DNA from: JAABTL01 sp964465355
GTDB taxonomy: Bacteria > Deinococcota > Deinococci > Deinococcales > Trueperaceae
DNA length: 60,594 nucleotides
NCBI GenBank assembly: GCA_964465355.1
Contig: CAYXJZ010000009.1
Coordinates: 1-60,594 of the forward strand
Direction of reading: 5' to 3'
Each line of letters opens with the position of its first letter. Position 1 is the stretch's first letter. Below are positions 8,374 through 18,065 of this stretch, in pieces. The position numbers and the translations under genes were made by a program. The notes beneath the pieces were generated by a model, which saw only the letters and a list, made by a program, of their open reading frames with translations, did not search any database and was not told the DNA's origin.

Positions 8374-8451
8374 GTTGGGCGGTTGGGAGCTTGGTTCCAC
8401 GGGGTCTACCTGCGCCAGTTTCGCCACCACCCACCGAAGGTAGGCTCGCCC

Positions 8452-9876
8452 ATGCCCTCGCTGCTCCCGCCCCCAACCTTCGCTGCCTGGGACGACCTGG
8501 TGCGCTCCCACCGCCCCCGGCTCGCCTCCTTGCGCGTGGCCGTCTACGCCAGTGGCGGCGCCCCCTACCACCACGCCGCCCTCGCCGCCCTCTGGGGCAA
8601 CGTCCCGCAGCCGCTCTCCGCGGAGCGCATCCGAGCGGGCGGCTTGGAGGACTTCGACGTCATCGTCTTCCCAGGCGGCGGTGCCAGGGCCACCACCGGC
8701 CTGTTGCGCCCACTGGGCGTGGAAGGCGCCGAGGCGCTGCGGGCCTGGGTGGCGCGTGGCGGCATGTACGTGGGCTCCTGCGCAGGCTCCTTCCTGCCGA
8801 CGCGCACCTCCGCCGCCTACCAGGCCGAGCATCCCGAGGTGACGCCGCTGCACATGGTCTGCGCGCGCCTGTCGAACGATGACGACAGCGCCTTCGCCGG
8901 CCTCACCTCGCCAGGCGTGGGCACGGTGGAGCTGGAGCTGGCCGATCCCGGGCACTGGCTGGTGGATGGCTTGCCGCAGCGCTTCCCCATCGTCCACTAC
9001 AACGGCCCCATGTTCGTCGCCGACGAGTCCGTCGACCCTGCCCTCGGTCAGCCGCAACCCGCCGCCCGCTTCCTGGCGCGCGGCCGCGACTTCACCCCGA
9101 GCGAGGCCTTCCTCGACCCAGGCGCGCCGGAGGCGGCCGTCTTCGACCGCGGGGTGGCGGCAGGCGCCCTCTCCGCCCTGTCCGCCGACTTCGGCGATGG
9201 CACGGTGGTGCTGTTCGGTTCGCATCCCGAGTTCGGCTTCGACGCGCTGCAGCTCGGTTGGGGCGAGGGTGTGCGGCTGTTCGCCAACGCCTTGCTGCGT
9301 CAGGCGCAGCGGCGCGCTGCTGCGGGGGCCGCCTCCTCGGTTGGCCTGGCGTCCTCTCCCCAGCCACTGCGCCTCGAACCAGCCCGCTGGGACGGGGTGC
9401 CCGATCGGCTTCGACGCCTGACGGCCCGCTTCATCGAGCTCTCCTCCAGGGCAGGCGACCTGCCCTGGCTGGAGCATGGCCAGGTGCCCGCCTTCCTCGG
9501 GCGCTCGCCGCGGACGCTCTGGTGCGAGGCGCTGGATCGCGCCGCTCAGACCAGCACCGCCGCCGCCGACACGGTGGGCGGTTGGCTGGCACGAGGCGCC
9601 ACCTTCGGTCCTGGGGCCGCGGCCTGGCTCGACCAGGCCGCGCCGCCGGACCAGGATTTCGGGGCGGTGGGTGTGCTGCAGCTCCTGGACGCGATCGAGA
9701 CGGCCGTCCAGGAAGCTGTTGGACGGCTGGAGCAGGAGCCTCCCACCATGCAGCATGCCTACGACCACTTCCTCGAGCACCCCTACCACCTGCTGGTTGG
9801 CTCCTACCTGGGCGCCACTGGCCTGGTGGCCTGTTTGGCGTTGGCCTTGACGGTGGTCGAGCAGCAGCAGGTCTGA
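8452..9876 (+). CDS. BPL_N/class I amidotransferase-like protein
   Basis: A 474-residue protein. Residues about 15-280 form a class I glutamine amidotransferase-like domain of the BPL_N type: LRVAVYASGGAPYH, DVIVFPGGGAR, nucleophile Cys in VGSCAGSFLP, and a late LFGSHPEFGFD with the His-x-Glu pair. The C-terminal 190 residues are helical and unfamiliar. The ATG at 8452 is preceded by TAGGCT with 5 nt between, fitting a leaderless transcript; upstream in-frame starts lie in the terminator region. The substrate is unknown. Confidence 0.75.
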   Translation: MPSLLPPPTFAAWDDLVRSHRPRLASLRVAVYASGGAPYHHAALAALWGNVPQPLSAERIRAGGLEDFDVIVFPGGGARATTGLLRPLGVEGAEALRAWVARGGMYVGSCAGSFLPTRTSAAYQAEHPEVTPLHMVCARLSNDDDSAFAGLTSPGVGTVELELADPGHWLVDGLPQRFPIVHYNGPMFVADESVDPALGQPQPAARFLARGRDFTPSEAFLDPGAPEAAVFDRGVAAGALSALSADFGDGTVVLFGSHPEFGFDALQLGWGEGVRLFANALLRQAQRRAAAGAASSVGLASSPQPLRLEPARWDGVPDRLRRLTARFIELSSRAGDLPWLEHGQVPAFLGRSPRTLWCEALDRAAQTSTAAADTVGGWLARGATFGPGAAAWLDQAAPPDQDFGAVGVLQLLDAIETAVQEAVGRLEQEPPTMQHAYDHFLEHPYHLLVGSYLGATGLVACLALALTVVEQQQV

Positions 9877-9877
9877 A

Positions 9878-9893
9878 CGGCTGCCTTCAGCCG
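9878..9893. terminator. Small hairpin between convergent genes
   Basis: CGGCTG-CCTT-CAGCCG forms a 6-bp stem right after the amidotransferase-like gene and before the end of the convergent PIN toxin gene. It may be a weak bidirectional terminator. Confidence 0.45.
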
Positions 9894-9939
9894 GCTCAGC
9901 CACCTTCCCTTGGAGGATCGTCCTGTGGCATAGGCAGGC

Positions 9940-10317
9940 TCAGGCGGGCAAGATCGGGACCAGATAGTCGGCCAGTCGGCGGTCACGACTCACCAAGGTC
10001 AGCTTCTCGAGTCTGGCTTGGGCGATGAGCAGTCGGTCAAATGGGTCACGATGATGGGACGGCAGCGCCCCAACGGCTAGGGCATGGGCTTGGGTGATGG
10101 CTAGCGGCGTGAAACGAAAACGCTCTAGCATCTCCTCGTAGTCGTCGGGCGCATCGAGCTTGCCTAGCGACTTCTTGATCGTGATCTCCCAGGCCGTGAC
10201 GGCACTGACGAACACCTGGTTGCCCGGATCTCGGATGGCGTCCTTGGTCTGCGGAGAGAGCCCTGGGTCCTTGCTGAAGACCCAGATCAGGACGTGGGTG
10301 TCAAGGAGTAGGTTCAA
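9940..10317 (-). CDS. vapC: PIN-domain toxin, VapC family
   Basis: A 125-residue PIN-domain protein, expected to be a Mg2+-dependent endoribonuclease. The acidic residues fit: D6 (LLLDTHVLIW), E44 (AWEITIKKSLGKL), D91 and D94 (HHRDPFDRLLIAQA) and D112 (VSRDRRL). Its start overlaps the end of the antitoxin gene upstream by 17 bp, so the two are translated as a unit. Confidence 0.92.
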   Translation of the reverse strand: MNLLLDTHVLIWVFSKDPGLSPQTKDAIRDPGNQVFVSAVTAWEITIKKSLGKLDAPDDYEEMLERFRFTPLAITQAHALAVGALPSHHRDPFDRLLIAQARLEKLTLVSRDRRLADYLVPILPA

Positions 10318-10564
10318 GGGAGGTCTCGCGTCCGTAGAAGGCGTCGAGCCAGTCCTCCGGAAGCTCGTCGAAATCCTCGCTCATATGGACCTTGCCTTCC
10401 CAGGCCACTTGATCGAGGTCGCGCGGAACTGTGGAGAGGTCGAAGGGCACCAGCTTGGCAACGGGCTTACCTGCCTTGCCGATGACGATCTCTTCTCCCC
10501 GTTGGACCTGCTCCACCAGCTTGGAGAGCGTCGCCTTGGCCTCCGCGATGTTGGTGATGCGCAT
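10301..10564 (-). CDS. Phd/YefM-type antitoxin
   Basis: An 87-residue antitoxin. The N-terminus (MRITNIAEAKATLSKLVEQVQRGEEIVIGKAGKPVAKLVPF) is the Phd/YefM DNA-binding fold, and the acidic C-terminus (SEDFDELPEDWLDAFYG) is the part expected to wrap the toxin. It precedes and overlaps the PIN toxin gene. Expression is probably autorepressed. The promoter should lie between 10565 and 10645, where I see no obvious palindrome. Confidence 0.9.
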   Translation of the reverse strand: MRITNIAEAKATLSKLVEQVQRGEEIVIGKAGKPVAKLVPFDLSTVPRDLDQVAWEGKVHMSEDFDELPEDWLDAFYGRETSLEPTP

Positions 10565-10645
10565 GTCACACCTCTTGGTTAGGGTACCATGGGTTGGTCT
10601 AGTCTGGTCTGGTTTGAACTTACCTGCAGTGGAGTCGCTCGAAAC

Positions 10646-11308
10646 TCATTCCAGATGGACGCTGATCTTGACGACGAGGCCGATCGGCTGATGATGCAGC
10701 CACTCTTCGTCGAACCGGTCGAGCGCCTCGTCCGCCGCCTCGAACTGGTCATCTTTGGTGCGCACCGTGATCAGAACGATCCCCGGGTCTTCGTCCGGAT
10801 CGGCCGCCTCGATCCGGAGGGTCTCGTCAGGGAAGTAGCGACGAAGGTTCGTCACCACATCGAGTAAGCGGTCGGCCCAGCCTTTGTCGTCCAGCCAATC
10901 GACGAAGGCACGGTCGACCCGCCAATCGAGACCCGGCAGTTCCGCAAGTCGACGCGCAGACTCACCGCGCTCGCGAGGGCTTCCGGTTCTACGCTGACTC
11001 TCCTCGTCCGGCACGAGCAGGATCCTCTGTCCAAGAGCCTCCGCCAGACGCACGAGTGTCGCCGCGGTGGGGTTGCCCCGGCCGCTCTCGATGTGGCTGA
11101 TGTACGACGGGTGGATACCTGTCATCGCTGATAGCGCTGGCTGGCTGAGCTCTCGCGCTTTACGGGCGGCAGCGAATTGCGCGCCCAGTTGGCTGCGGTC
11201 GTCGACTTCGGCGACGAACTCGGTGGCGGCTGCCTCATACACGCGATGCGTGTCGTCCGACCAGCTCGCTTTCACCCGGTCTGCGAGATCATCGAAGTTC
11301 CTCGGCAT
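10646..11308 (-). CDS. XRE-family regulator with C-terminal domain shared with 11867-12178
   Basis: A 220-residue protein. An N-terminal helical stretch is followed by a Cro/C1-type helix-turn-helix at about residues 38-95 (LGAQFAAARKARELSQ, SAMTGIHPSYISHIESG, TAATLVRLAEALGQ). The last 85-90 residues (FVDWLDDKGWADRLLDVVTNLRRYF to VVKISVHLE) are clearly paralogous to the 103-residue protein at 11867-12178. ATG 11308 lies 4 nt after GGAGGT. It may be a regulator or the antitoxin-like part of a system. The nearby HEPN module suggests a common origin. Confidence 0.75.
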   Translation of the reverse strand: MPRNFDDLADRVKASWSDDTHRVYEAAATEFVAEVDDRSQLGAQFAAARKARELSQPALSAMTGIHPSYISHIESGRGNPTAATLVRLAEALGQRILLVPDEESQRRTGSPRERGESARRLAELPGLDWRVDRAFVDWLDDKGWADRLLDVVTNLRRYFPDETLRIEAADPDEDPGIVLITVRTKDDQFEAADEALDRFDEEWLHHQPIGLVVKISVHLE

Positions 11309-11441
11309 GGCCACCTCCAGATATCAGTCTATGTACCTGGACACATCGACGGTCAACGGACGATCCTCGTCATGGCTGTAAGGGAAAAGTGGGTTCAGGG
11401 GAGGCTCGGCGCCCGCAGAAGCTGTCCTGGTGCTGTCAGTG

Positions 11442-11870
11442 TCAACTCCGCTCCAGCTTCTGCAGAGCACGCTGAATTACCTGGGCATCTTGGACGGCCA
11501 GACGTGCAGCTTTTCCTGGACGGCGCATCGCGGGCTCGTAGTCGGCACGGACCCTCGACCTCCGGAGCCGGAACAGCAGCGCTGCCACGAGTTCGGCGGT
11601 TGCTCTGACCATTGGGTCAGATGTAAGACGCGCTCTGGTCCGGTACGCCCTTAGGACGTCTAGGTGTGACGTGCCCTGCCGGTGATCAGGAAGTGTGTTA
11701 GTCCAGAAAAGACGGTACCGATCCCTCGCCTCATGAAACGCTGCGTAGTAAGCACGGCTGACGGCGGTACGCCAGCAAGCCTCAGTCAGACGCTTCCCCG
11801 CGCCATCGAGGTCCGGCCCATGTCGCAAGCTCTCCGCGAGCGCCAGGAACTCGCTCCAGGCGAAGCTCAT
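11442..11870 (-). CDS. HEPN-domain protein, candidate RNase toxin
   Basis: A 142-residue helical protein. SRAYYAAFHEARDRY contains R39-x6-H46, which fits the R-x4-6-H motif of HEPN ribonucleases and HEPN toxins. The start ATG at 11870 overlaps the stop of the preceding gene (ATGA), so it is translationally coupled to the 103-residue protein. The C-terminal part is Arg-rich. No nucleotidyltransferase (MNT) antitoxin, the usual partner, is next to it. Toxin function is inferred from the motif and gene layout. Confidence 0.65.
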   Translation of the reverse strand: MSFAWSEFLALAESLRHGPDLDGAGKRLTEACWRTAVSRAYYAAFHEARDRYRLFWTNTLPDHRQGTSHLDVLRAYRTRARLTSDPMVRATAELVAALLFRLRRSRVRADYEPAMRRPGKAARLAVQDAQVIQRALQKLERS

Positions 11871-12178
11871 TCGAGATGTACGGACACCTTGAAGATCAGG
11901 TCGGTCGGTTGCTGCAGTAGCCACTCCTCGTCGAACTTCGTGAGGATCTCATAGGCTCGGTCAGACTCGTCCGGGCCCGTATCGACGATGACCATGACGT
12001 CTTCAGCGCCATCAGGATCGAGGTTGCGCTCGACTCGGATCTCCTCGTCCTTGAAGTAGCGCCGCAGGTTGCCAACGACCTTCGTCACGTCTTGTGTCAG
12101 GCCTTCCTCGTCCAGCCACTGCAGGAAGCCGTCGTCGGCGGGAAGGTCGACGCGAGGTAGAGCCGCCAACTGGTGCAT
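11867..12178 (-). CDS. Small protein of unknown family, candidate partner of the HEPN protein
   Basis: A 103-residue protein with alternating predicted helices and strands: FLQWLDEEGLTQDVTKVVGN, IRVERNLDPDG, EDVMVIVDT, AYEILTKFDEEWLLQQP, and the final FKVSVHLE. The C-terminal 85 residues match the C-terminal domain of the XRE regulator at 10646-11308, including the identical end VHLE. The ATG follows GGAGGT at 6 nt. It precedes the HEPN gene with a 4-nt overlap, the usual layout of an antitoxin followed by its toxin. The fold and role are otherwise unknown to me. Confidence 0.65.
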   Translation of the reverse strand: MHQLAALPRVDLPADDGFLQWLDEEGLTQDVTKVVGNLRRYFKDEEIRVERNLDPDGAEDVMVIVDTGPDESDRAYEILTKFDEEWLLQQPTDLIFKVSVHLE

Positions 12179-12299
12179 GCTGTCACCTCCTTGGCGGCAT
12201 CATGCCAGACCGTCGTACTGCCTGTGCTCACCTCCTAGGCAGGAACCCCCTCCACCAGACAACCGCCCAGCCCTCCCACCCCGACGTAACCTGAGGCAC

Positions 12300-14114
<1,815 letters not shown>

Positions 14115-14119
14115 TGTCG

Positions 14120-14160
14120 TGTCCGACTTAAGGGCTATATGATGGTTGATATGTCGGACA
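14120..14160 (+). promoter_or_regulatory. Inverted repeat over the promoter/start of the AbiEi-like gene
   Basis: TGTCCGAC at 14120-14127 and GTCGGACA at 14153-14160 are perfect 8-bp inverted arms 25 bp apart. They bracket a TATGAT box at 14138-14143, and the right arm overlaps the proposed start codon at 14151. AbiEi antitoxins are known to bind inverted repeats in their own promoters, so this is a good operator candidate. Confidence 0.6.
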
Positions 14161-14843
14161 GGGTTGACCACGATGCCCTATACAGGGTGGCCGAGTCGCA
14201 GGCCGGCTACTTCACCACGCGGCAGGCGAAGGAGGCTGGCATGTCGCCCACCACGCTGAGGCACCATGCCATGCCAGGCCGCCGTTATGACCGCGTCCGG
14301 ACCGGGCTCTATCGCCTGCGTCACTTCCCTGCGAGCCCTCACGAGCACGTGGTGGCGGCCTGGTTGCCCCTTCGCCATGCTGGTGCGGTCGTGTCGCATG
14401 TCAGTGCGTTGGAACTCTACGGACTGTCCGACCTCATGCCGCGGACGATCCATCTCTCCCTGCCTCGATCGGAGAGAGGTCAACGGCCGCGGCCCGGCGT
14501 CGAACTGCACACCGTGACCTCGCCTTCGGCGCTGGATGACCGGCTGACTGTCAAAGGCATGTCCGCGACATCTCCCGAACGGGCCATCGTGGAATCCTTC
14601 CTCCACGCCGAGCAGCCGGAACAGATCGAGATGGCCATTCGCCAAGCGCTCCGACGAGGGCTCACGACGCCGAAACGACTCAGGGACGTGGCCGAGGCGG
14701 CCTCGAAACGAGCGTCGGTCTTCGTGGAGAGCGTGTTGGGGGACAGGCAACTCCGATTCGAGGAAGCGCGTAGGATGCTGCTTCCCTTAGCCGAGGCCCA
14801 GGGGATCCTGACTGATGAGGACGTGTTCGAGATCGTTTCTTGA
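14151..14843 (+). CDS. AbiEi-like antitoxin/transcriptional regulator
   Basis: A 230-residue protein with an N-terminal winged-helix part (AESQAGYFTTRQAKEAGMSP, TLRHHAMPGRRYDRVRTGLYRL) and the following segment typical of the AbiEi_4/type IV TA antitoxin group (VSHVSALELYGLSDLMPRTIHL, TSPERAIVESFL). AbiEi represses its operon and counters the nucleotidyltransferase toxin AbiEii. No AbiEii gene follows; the next gene encodes a membrane protein. It is therefore an orphan regulator or remnant. I chose ATG 14151 because TATGAT lies 7 nt upstream; ATGs at 14139 and 14142 lie in that box. Confidence 0.75.
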   Translation: MSDRVDHDALYRVAESQAGYFTTRQAKEAGMSPTTLRHHAMPGRRYDRVRTGLYRLRHFPASPHEHVVAAWLPLRHAGAVVSHVSALELYGLSDLMPRTIHLSLPRSERGQRPRPGVELHTVTSPSALDDRLTVKGMSATSPERAIVESFLHAEQPEQIEMAIRQALRRGLTTPKRLRDVAEAASKRASVFVESVLGDRQLRFEEARRMLLPLAEAQGILTDEDVFEIVS

Positions 14844-14909
14844 GGGTCCTCCTCAATCCGGCATCGTGCCCCTGGAGCCGCAGGTTCCGGCCGACCGTAG
14901 CATGTCGGC

Positions 14910-15599
14910 GTGAAGCCATCTCCACCAGGTCGGCCCCCCAGCACGTGGGCCTTGGCCGCCTTGGTGGCCGGCAACCTGATCCCCGTCTTGGGCGTGCTGC
15001 TGTGGGGCTGGCGGCTCTCCGACCTGATCCTGCTGTATTGGATCGAGAACGGGGTGGTGGGGCTGTACACCATCGCCAAGATCGTGGCGTCGCGCCCTGC
15101 CGGCGTCCCGCGCGCGAAGCTGATCATGGGCAAGGTCAGCGGGGTGCCCTTCTTCGTCCTCCACTACGGCCTGTTCTGGCTGATCCATGGTCTCTTCGTG
15201 GTCGCCCTCTTCGGCGGCCCGGGTCCCACCATCCCAGTGCAGCCACACACCTTCTTCTTCGCAGCGGTCATCGTCACCTGGCTCCGCGCCGACGTCTACG
15301 CCCTGCCTGCGCTGGGCCTGCTGCTGTCGCACGGGGTGTCCTTCCTGACCAACTACCTGGGCAGGGGCGAGTACCGCAGGCTCGGGCCGGACGAGCTGAT
15401 GCCGCTGCCTTACGGGCGGGTGGCCCTGCTGCACCTGGTCGTCATGGCGGGCGGGTTCCTGGTCCTGTTCCTGGGGCAGGCGCAGCCGGTGTTGCTGTTG
15501 TTCGTGGCGGTCAAGGTGGCGGTGGACCTGCGCGCGCACCTGGTGGAGCGGCAGCGGACGGGGGAAGGGGAAGACGTGCGGGGTGAGGCTTGGGGCTAA
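14910..15599 (+). CDS. DUF6498-like multispanning membrane protein, copy 1
   Basis: A 229-residue integral membrane protein with about six hydrophobic segments. Hallmarks are LLYWIENGVVGLYTIAKI, FFVLHYGLFWLIHGLFV, SHGVSFLTNYLGRGEYR and FLVLFLGQAQPVLLLFVAVKVAVDLRAH, which I associate with DUF6498. It is clearly paralogous to 17318-18046. The GTG at 14910 is preceded by TAGCAT with 6 nt spacing. The function is unknown. The paralogues flank hipBA, suggesting a duplication with the TA genes inserted between the copies. Confidence 0.75.
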   Translation: MKPSPPGRPPSTWALAALVAGNLIPVLGVLLWGWRLSDLILLYWIENGVVGLYTIAKIVASRPAGVPRAKLIMGKVSGVPFFVLHYGLFWLIHGLFVVALFGGPGPTIPVQPHTFFFAAVIVTWLRADVYALPALGLLLSHGVSFLTNYLGRGEYRRLGPDELMPLPYGRVALLHLVVMAGGFLVLFLGQAQPVLLLFVAVKVAVDLRAHLVERQRTGEGEDVRGEAWG

Positions 15600-16912
15600 C
15601 TGTGGAGGTCGGTCTCGAGCAGTGGCATGCGGCTTCGTATGCCCGCCGCGACCGCCTCGTGCAGGTCTTGCGGGAAGCCCGAGGGCAGTTCGCTCTCGAC
15701 CGTGGCCATGGCTGTGTCCATCCTGGAGGCGATGTCCTCGATGGCGTCTTGAACCAGTGATCTGGGCAGGCCCGCTCCCTCGGCGGTCTGAAGGAAGTGC
15801 CGGGGCATGATCTCGTCGAGCCGATAGCGCCTGCGGCGCCCGACCGACATCGCGAGTCTCATCTGTCTGCGTTCGATCTGTTGCGCGACCAGACCGGGTT
15901 GGGCGCTCAGCACGTCGTAGAGCGGCGTGAGCGCGTAGCCGCCGCCTGGACGCAGGAAGATGCTGAAGTTCTTGGCGTGGCCGTCCGTCGCGCCGATGAG
16001 CCAGAAGGCCAGTTGCGCCTGGATCAGCGTGCGGTGGTCGGCGGCGGGTGTGTCGCTGCCTTTGAGCAGCTTCGCGATGTCCACCAAAGAGGGACCACCC
16101 TCGTTCTGATACTTGCGTGCAGGTGGCACCGACAGCGCCTGGCAGCAGTCCTCCTGGGGAAGGCGCAGCAAGCGGCCGTTGCTCCACGCCCTGTCGAACC
16201 TTTCCACGACGAGTGCCTTGGTCTGACCGAAGGTTGCGATCTCGGCGTGGTTGACGGGCAGGCCCAGGTGGTGGAGAAGGCGCAGGCAGTAGAACTCGTT
16301 CTCGACACTGCTCCACAGGAAGTCGTCGGGTCGTCGGCCGATCGCTGTCTTGATGATGTGGGTGGTGGGTGTCGTGCCATGCGGCTTGAGCCATCGGTCG
16401 TCCACCCGGAGCAGGGCTGTCTTCTCCTGCGCACCGGCCACGGAGATCCTGAAGTCGTCGTCTCCGGAGAGTCCTAGTGGGGCTTGTGTCAGGCCCTCGA
16501 GCAGTCGTTCGATGGCCCCTTCGTCGATGGCCTCGCCCGTGATCGCCAGGCTGTCACCCAGTGCATCGGCGTCATCCGCGATGAACTGCAGCGCCCCGAC
16601 GCAGTCTCGGCCGATCGCTGCCAAGAGGCTGTAGGCGTCGTATCCAGCAGCGCCGACCTTGTCTGCTACGCGCCTCCTCAGCGTCTCGGAGTCCGGCAGC
16701 AAGCCCTCGAACACGGCGATCACGCGCTCGCCACGCCATGGATCCTCGCGCAGCGGCAGCGACAGCGAGACAGGGAAGGCCGCCGGCCGGCTCAGCCAGC
16801 CTTCGTCGTAACGGAACTCGACGGCACCGCTTCGCTCCTTGAGCAGGTGCCCAACCAGCCGGTTGTTCTGGTAGACCCGCAGGGGCGGATGCAGGCGTTT
16901 CCTGGCTGTCAT
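15596..16912 (-). CDS. hipA: HipA toxin, Ser/Thr kinase
   Basis: A 438-residue HipA-type kinase; in E. coli HipA phosphorylates glutamyl-tRNA synthetase and induces persistence. The N-terminal HipA_N part includes FPVSLSLPLRE and FEGLLPDSE. The P-loop ISVAGAQEKTALL contains S157, equivalent to the autophosphorylated Ser of E. coli HipA. The catalytic loop GATDGHAKNFS has D310 and N315, and the metal-binding region is LTPLYDVLS (D333). All key residues are present. It overlaps the hipB stop by 4 nt and converges with the DUF6498-like gene, overlapping it by 4 bp at the 3' end. Confidence 0.95.
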   Translation of the reverse strand: MTARKRLHPPLRVYQNNRLVGHLLKERSGAVEFRYDEGWLSRPAAFPVSLSLPLREDPWRGERVIAVFEGLLPDSETLRRRVADKVGAAGYDAYSLLAAIGRDCVGALQFIADDADALGDSLAITGEAIDEGAIERLLEGLTQAPLGLSGDDDFRISVAGAQEKTALLRVDDRWLKPHGTTPTTHIIKTAIGRRPDDFLWSSVENEFYCLRLLHHLGLPVNHAEIATFGQTKALVVERFDRAWSNGRLLRLPQEDCCQALSVPPARKYQNEGGPSLVDIAKLLKGSDTPAADHRTLIQAQLAFWLIGATDGHAKNFSIFLRPGGGYALTPLYDVLSAQPGLVAQQIERRQMRLAMSVGRRRRYRLDEIMPRHFLQTAEGAGLPRSLVQDAIEDIASRMDTAMATVESELPSGFPQDLHEAVAAGIRSRMPLLETDLHS

Positions 16913-17157
16913 CCGATCAGGTCCTCGATACCCTGCCCGCGGCTGCGAGCAGCGATCTGGAACTCCAGGTCGAGCGCCGCCAGCACGGCCAGCAGCGTAT
17001 CCAGCCGGGTCGCAGGATTGCCTGTCTCGATGAGCGAGATCGTCTCCTGACGCAAGCCGGCTCGCTCGCCAAGGTCGTGTTGGCTCAGGCGGAGCCTCTT
17101 GCGGTTGCGTCGGATGAGGTTGCCGATCTGTTCAGGGCTCCTGGCAAGGTCAGGCAT
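16909..17157 (-). CDS. hipB: HipB antitoxin, XRE-type repressor
   Basis: An 82-residue Cro/C1-type DNA-binding protein (IGNLIRRNRKRLRLSQHDLG, AGLRQETISLIETG, TLLAVLAALDLEFQI). HipB neutralises HipA and represses the operon. I chose ATG 17157 because AGGAGG lies 5 nt upstream; the longer frame to 17202 runs through the operator region. The hipA gene follows with an ATGA overlap. Confidence 0.92.
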   Translation of the reverse strand: MPDLARSPEQIGNLIRRNRKRLRLSQHDLGERAGLRQETISLIETGNPATRLDTLLAVLAALDLEFQIAARSRGQGIEDLIG

Positions 17158-17175
17158 GGCATCCTCCTGCTTCAC

Positions 17176-17245
17176 TATGCGCTGATTCCGATAAAATGTC
17201 AATATAGGAATTGGCGCATATCTCTACTTTATGCGCTGATTCGCA
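17176..17245 (-). promoter_or_regulatory. Operator-like triple repeat upstream of hipBA
   Basis: TATGCGCTGATTCCG (17176-17190) and TATGCGCTGATTCGC (17230-17244) are direct copies. An inverted copy, GGAATTGGCGCATA, lies between them (17207-17220). The first and the inverted copy make an imperfect palindrome, 12 of 14 positions complementary. The region is much more AT-rich than its surroundings and ends just before the hipB ribosome binding site, as expected for HipB operators. Confidence 0.75.
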
Positions 17246-17317
17246 TGACCGATGGATTCCACGGCTTGGGCCAAGGCTCACCGCGCGACAGCATCGACGG
17301 CGCGTAGCATTCCCGAT

Positions 17318-18046
17318 GTGAACCCTTCGGCGCCGACGGTGCAGACGCCACCCCCCAGCCCATGGGCCTTGGCCGCCCTTGTGGCAGGCAACCTCCTGCC
17401 CCTGGTGGGGGTGCTCTTCTGGGGCTGGAAGGTCTCCGACCTGCTGATGCTCTACTGGATCGAGAACGGCGTGATCGGCCTCTACACCGTACTCAAGATG
17501 CTGGCGTCCCGAGGCATGCGCGGATTCGGTGGCTTCGCGGCCAAGGCATTCACGGTGCCCTTCTTCTGCTTCCACTACGGCGTGTTCTGGGCGGCGCACG
17601 GCCTCTTCATCCTCTCGGCCTTCCCTGTGCGCACGGCTGGGGTCGGCAAGGGGGTGGCGCGGGTGACCTTCAACGCCTTCGACTTCCGCGAGGGCTTGAT
17701 CCCCTTGGTGCAGGACCTGCTGGCCGGCCCCTTGGCCCCGGCGGTCGTCGCCCTGCTGGTCTCGCATGGGGTGTCCTTCGTGGCCAACTACCTCGTCCGT
17801 GGCGAGTTCAGGACGCTCAACCCCTTCGGGATCATGTTCCAGCCCTACGCCAGGGTGATGATCCTGCACGTGGTCATCCTCGTCGGCAGCATGTTGGTGA
17901 TGCTGCTCGGGCAGCCGATCTTCTCGCTGCTGCTCCTGGTGGTGCTGAAGACGGCAGTGGACGCAGGCGCCCACCTGCGTGAGCACCTGCGCGCCTTCAT
18001 GGCAGCGCGCGCTCAGGTCGCTCAGCGGCCGGCCGCTGGCGGATGA
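17318..18046 (+). CDS. DUF6498-like multispanning membrane protein, copy 2
   Basis: A 242-residue membrane protein, paralogue of 14910-15599. The shared core includes WALAALVAGNLLPLVGVL, LYWIENGVIGLYTVLKML, PFFCFHYGVFWAAHGLF, SHGVSFVANYLVRGEFR and a C-terminal LLLLVVLKTAVDAGAHLREH. The GTG at 17318 has TAGCAT 7 nt upstream; the frame continues to 17252, but that would overlap the hip operator region. It is transcribed divergently from hipBA. The function is unknown. Confidence 0.75.
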   Translation: MNPSAPTVQTPPPSPWALAALVAGNLLPLVGVLFWGWKVSDLLMLYWIENGVIGLYTVLKMLASRGMRGFGGFAAKAFTVPFFCFHYGVFWAAHGLFILSAFPVRTAGVGKGVARVTFNAFDFREGLIPLVQDLLAGPLAPAVVALLVSHGVSFVANYLVRGEFRTLNPFGIMFQPYARVMILHVVILVGSMLVMLLGQPIFSLLLLVVLKTAVDAGAHLREHLRAFMAARAQVAQRPAAGG

Positions 18047-18065
18047 GGGCGGCGGCAGCGTCGCG

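Noticed and set aside
6800..8476. 558-codon minus-strand frame opposite the ComZ-like gene
   Set aside because: Low-complexity shadow; the plus-strand gene fits a tightly overlapping operon.
8275..9903. Long minus-strand open frame opposite the amidotransferase-like gene
   Set aside because: Same artefact of GC-rich codon use; no start signal or motif, and the plus-strand protein has clear family features.
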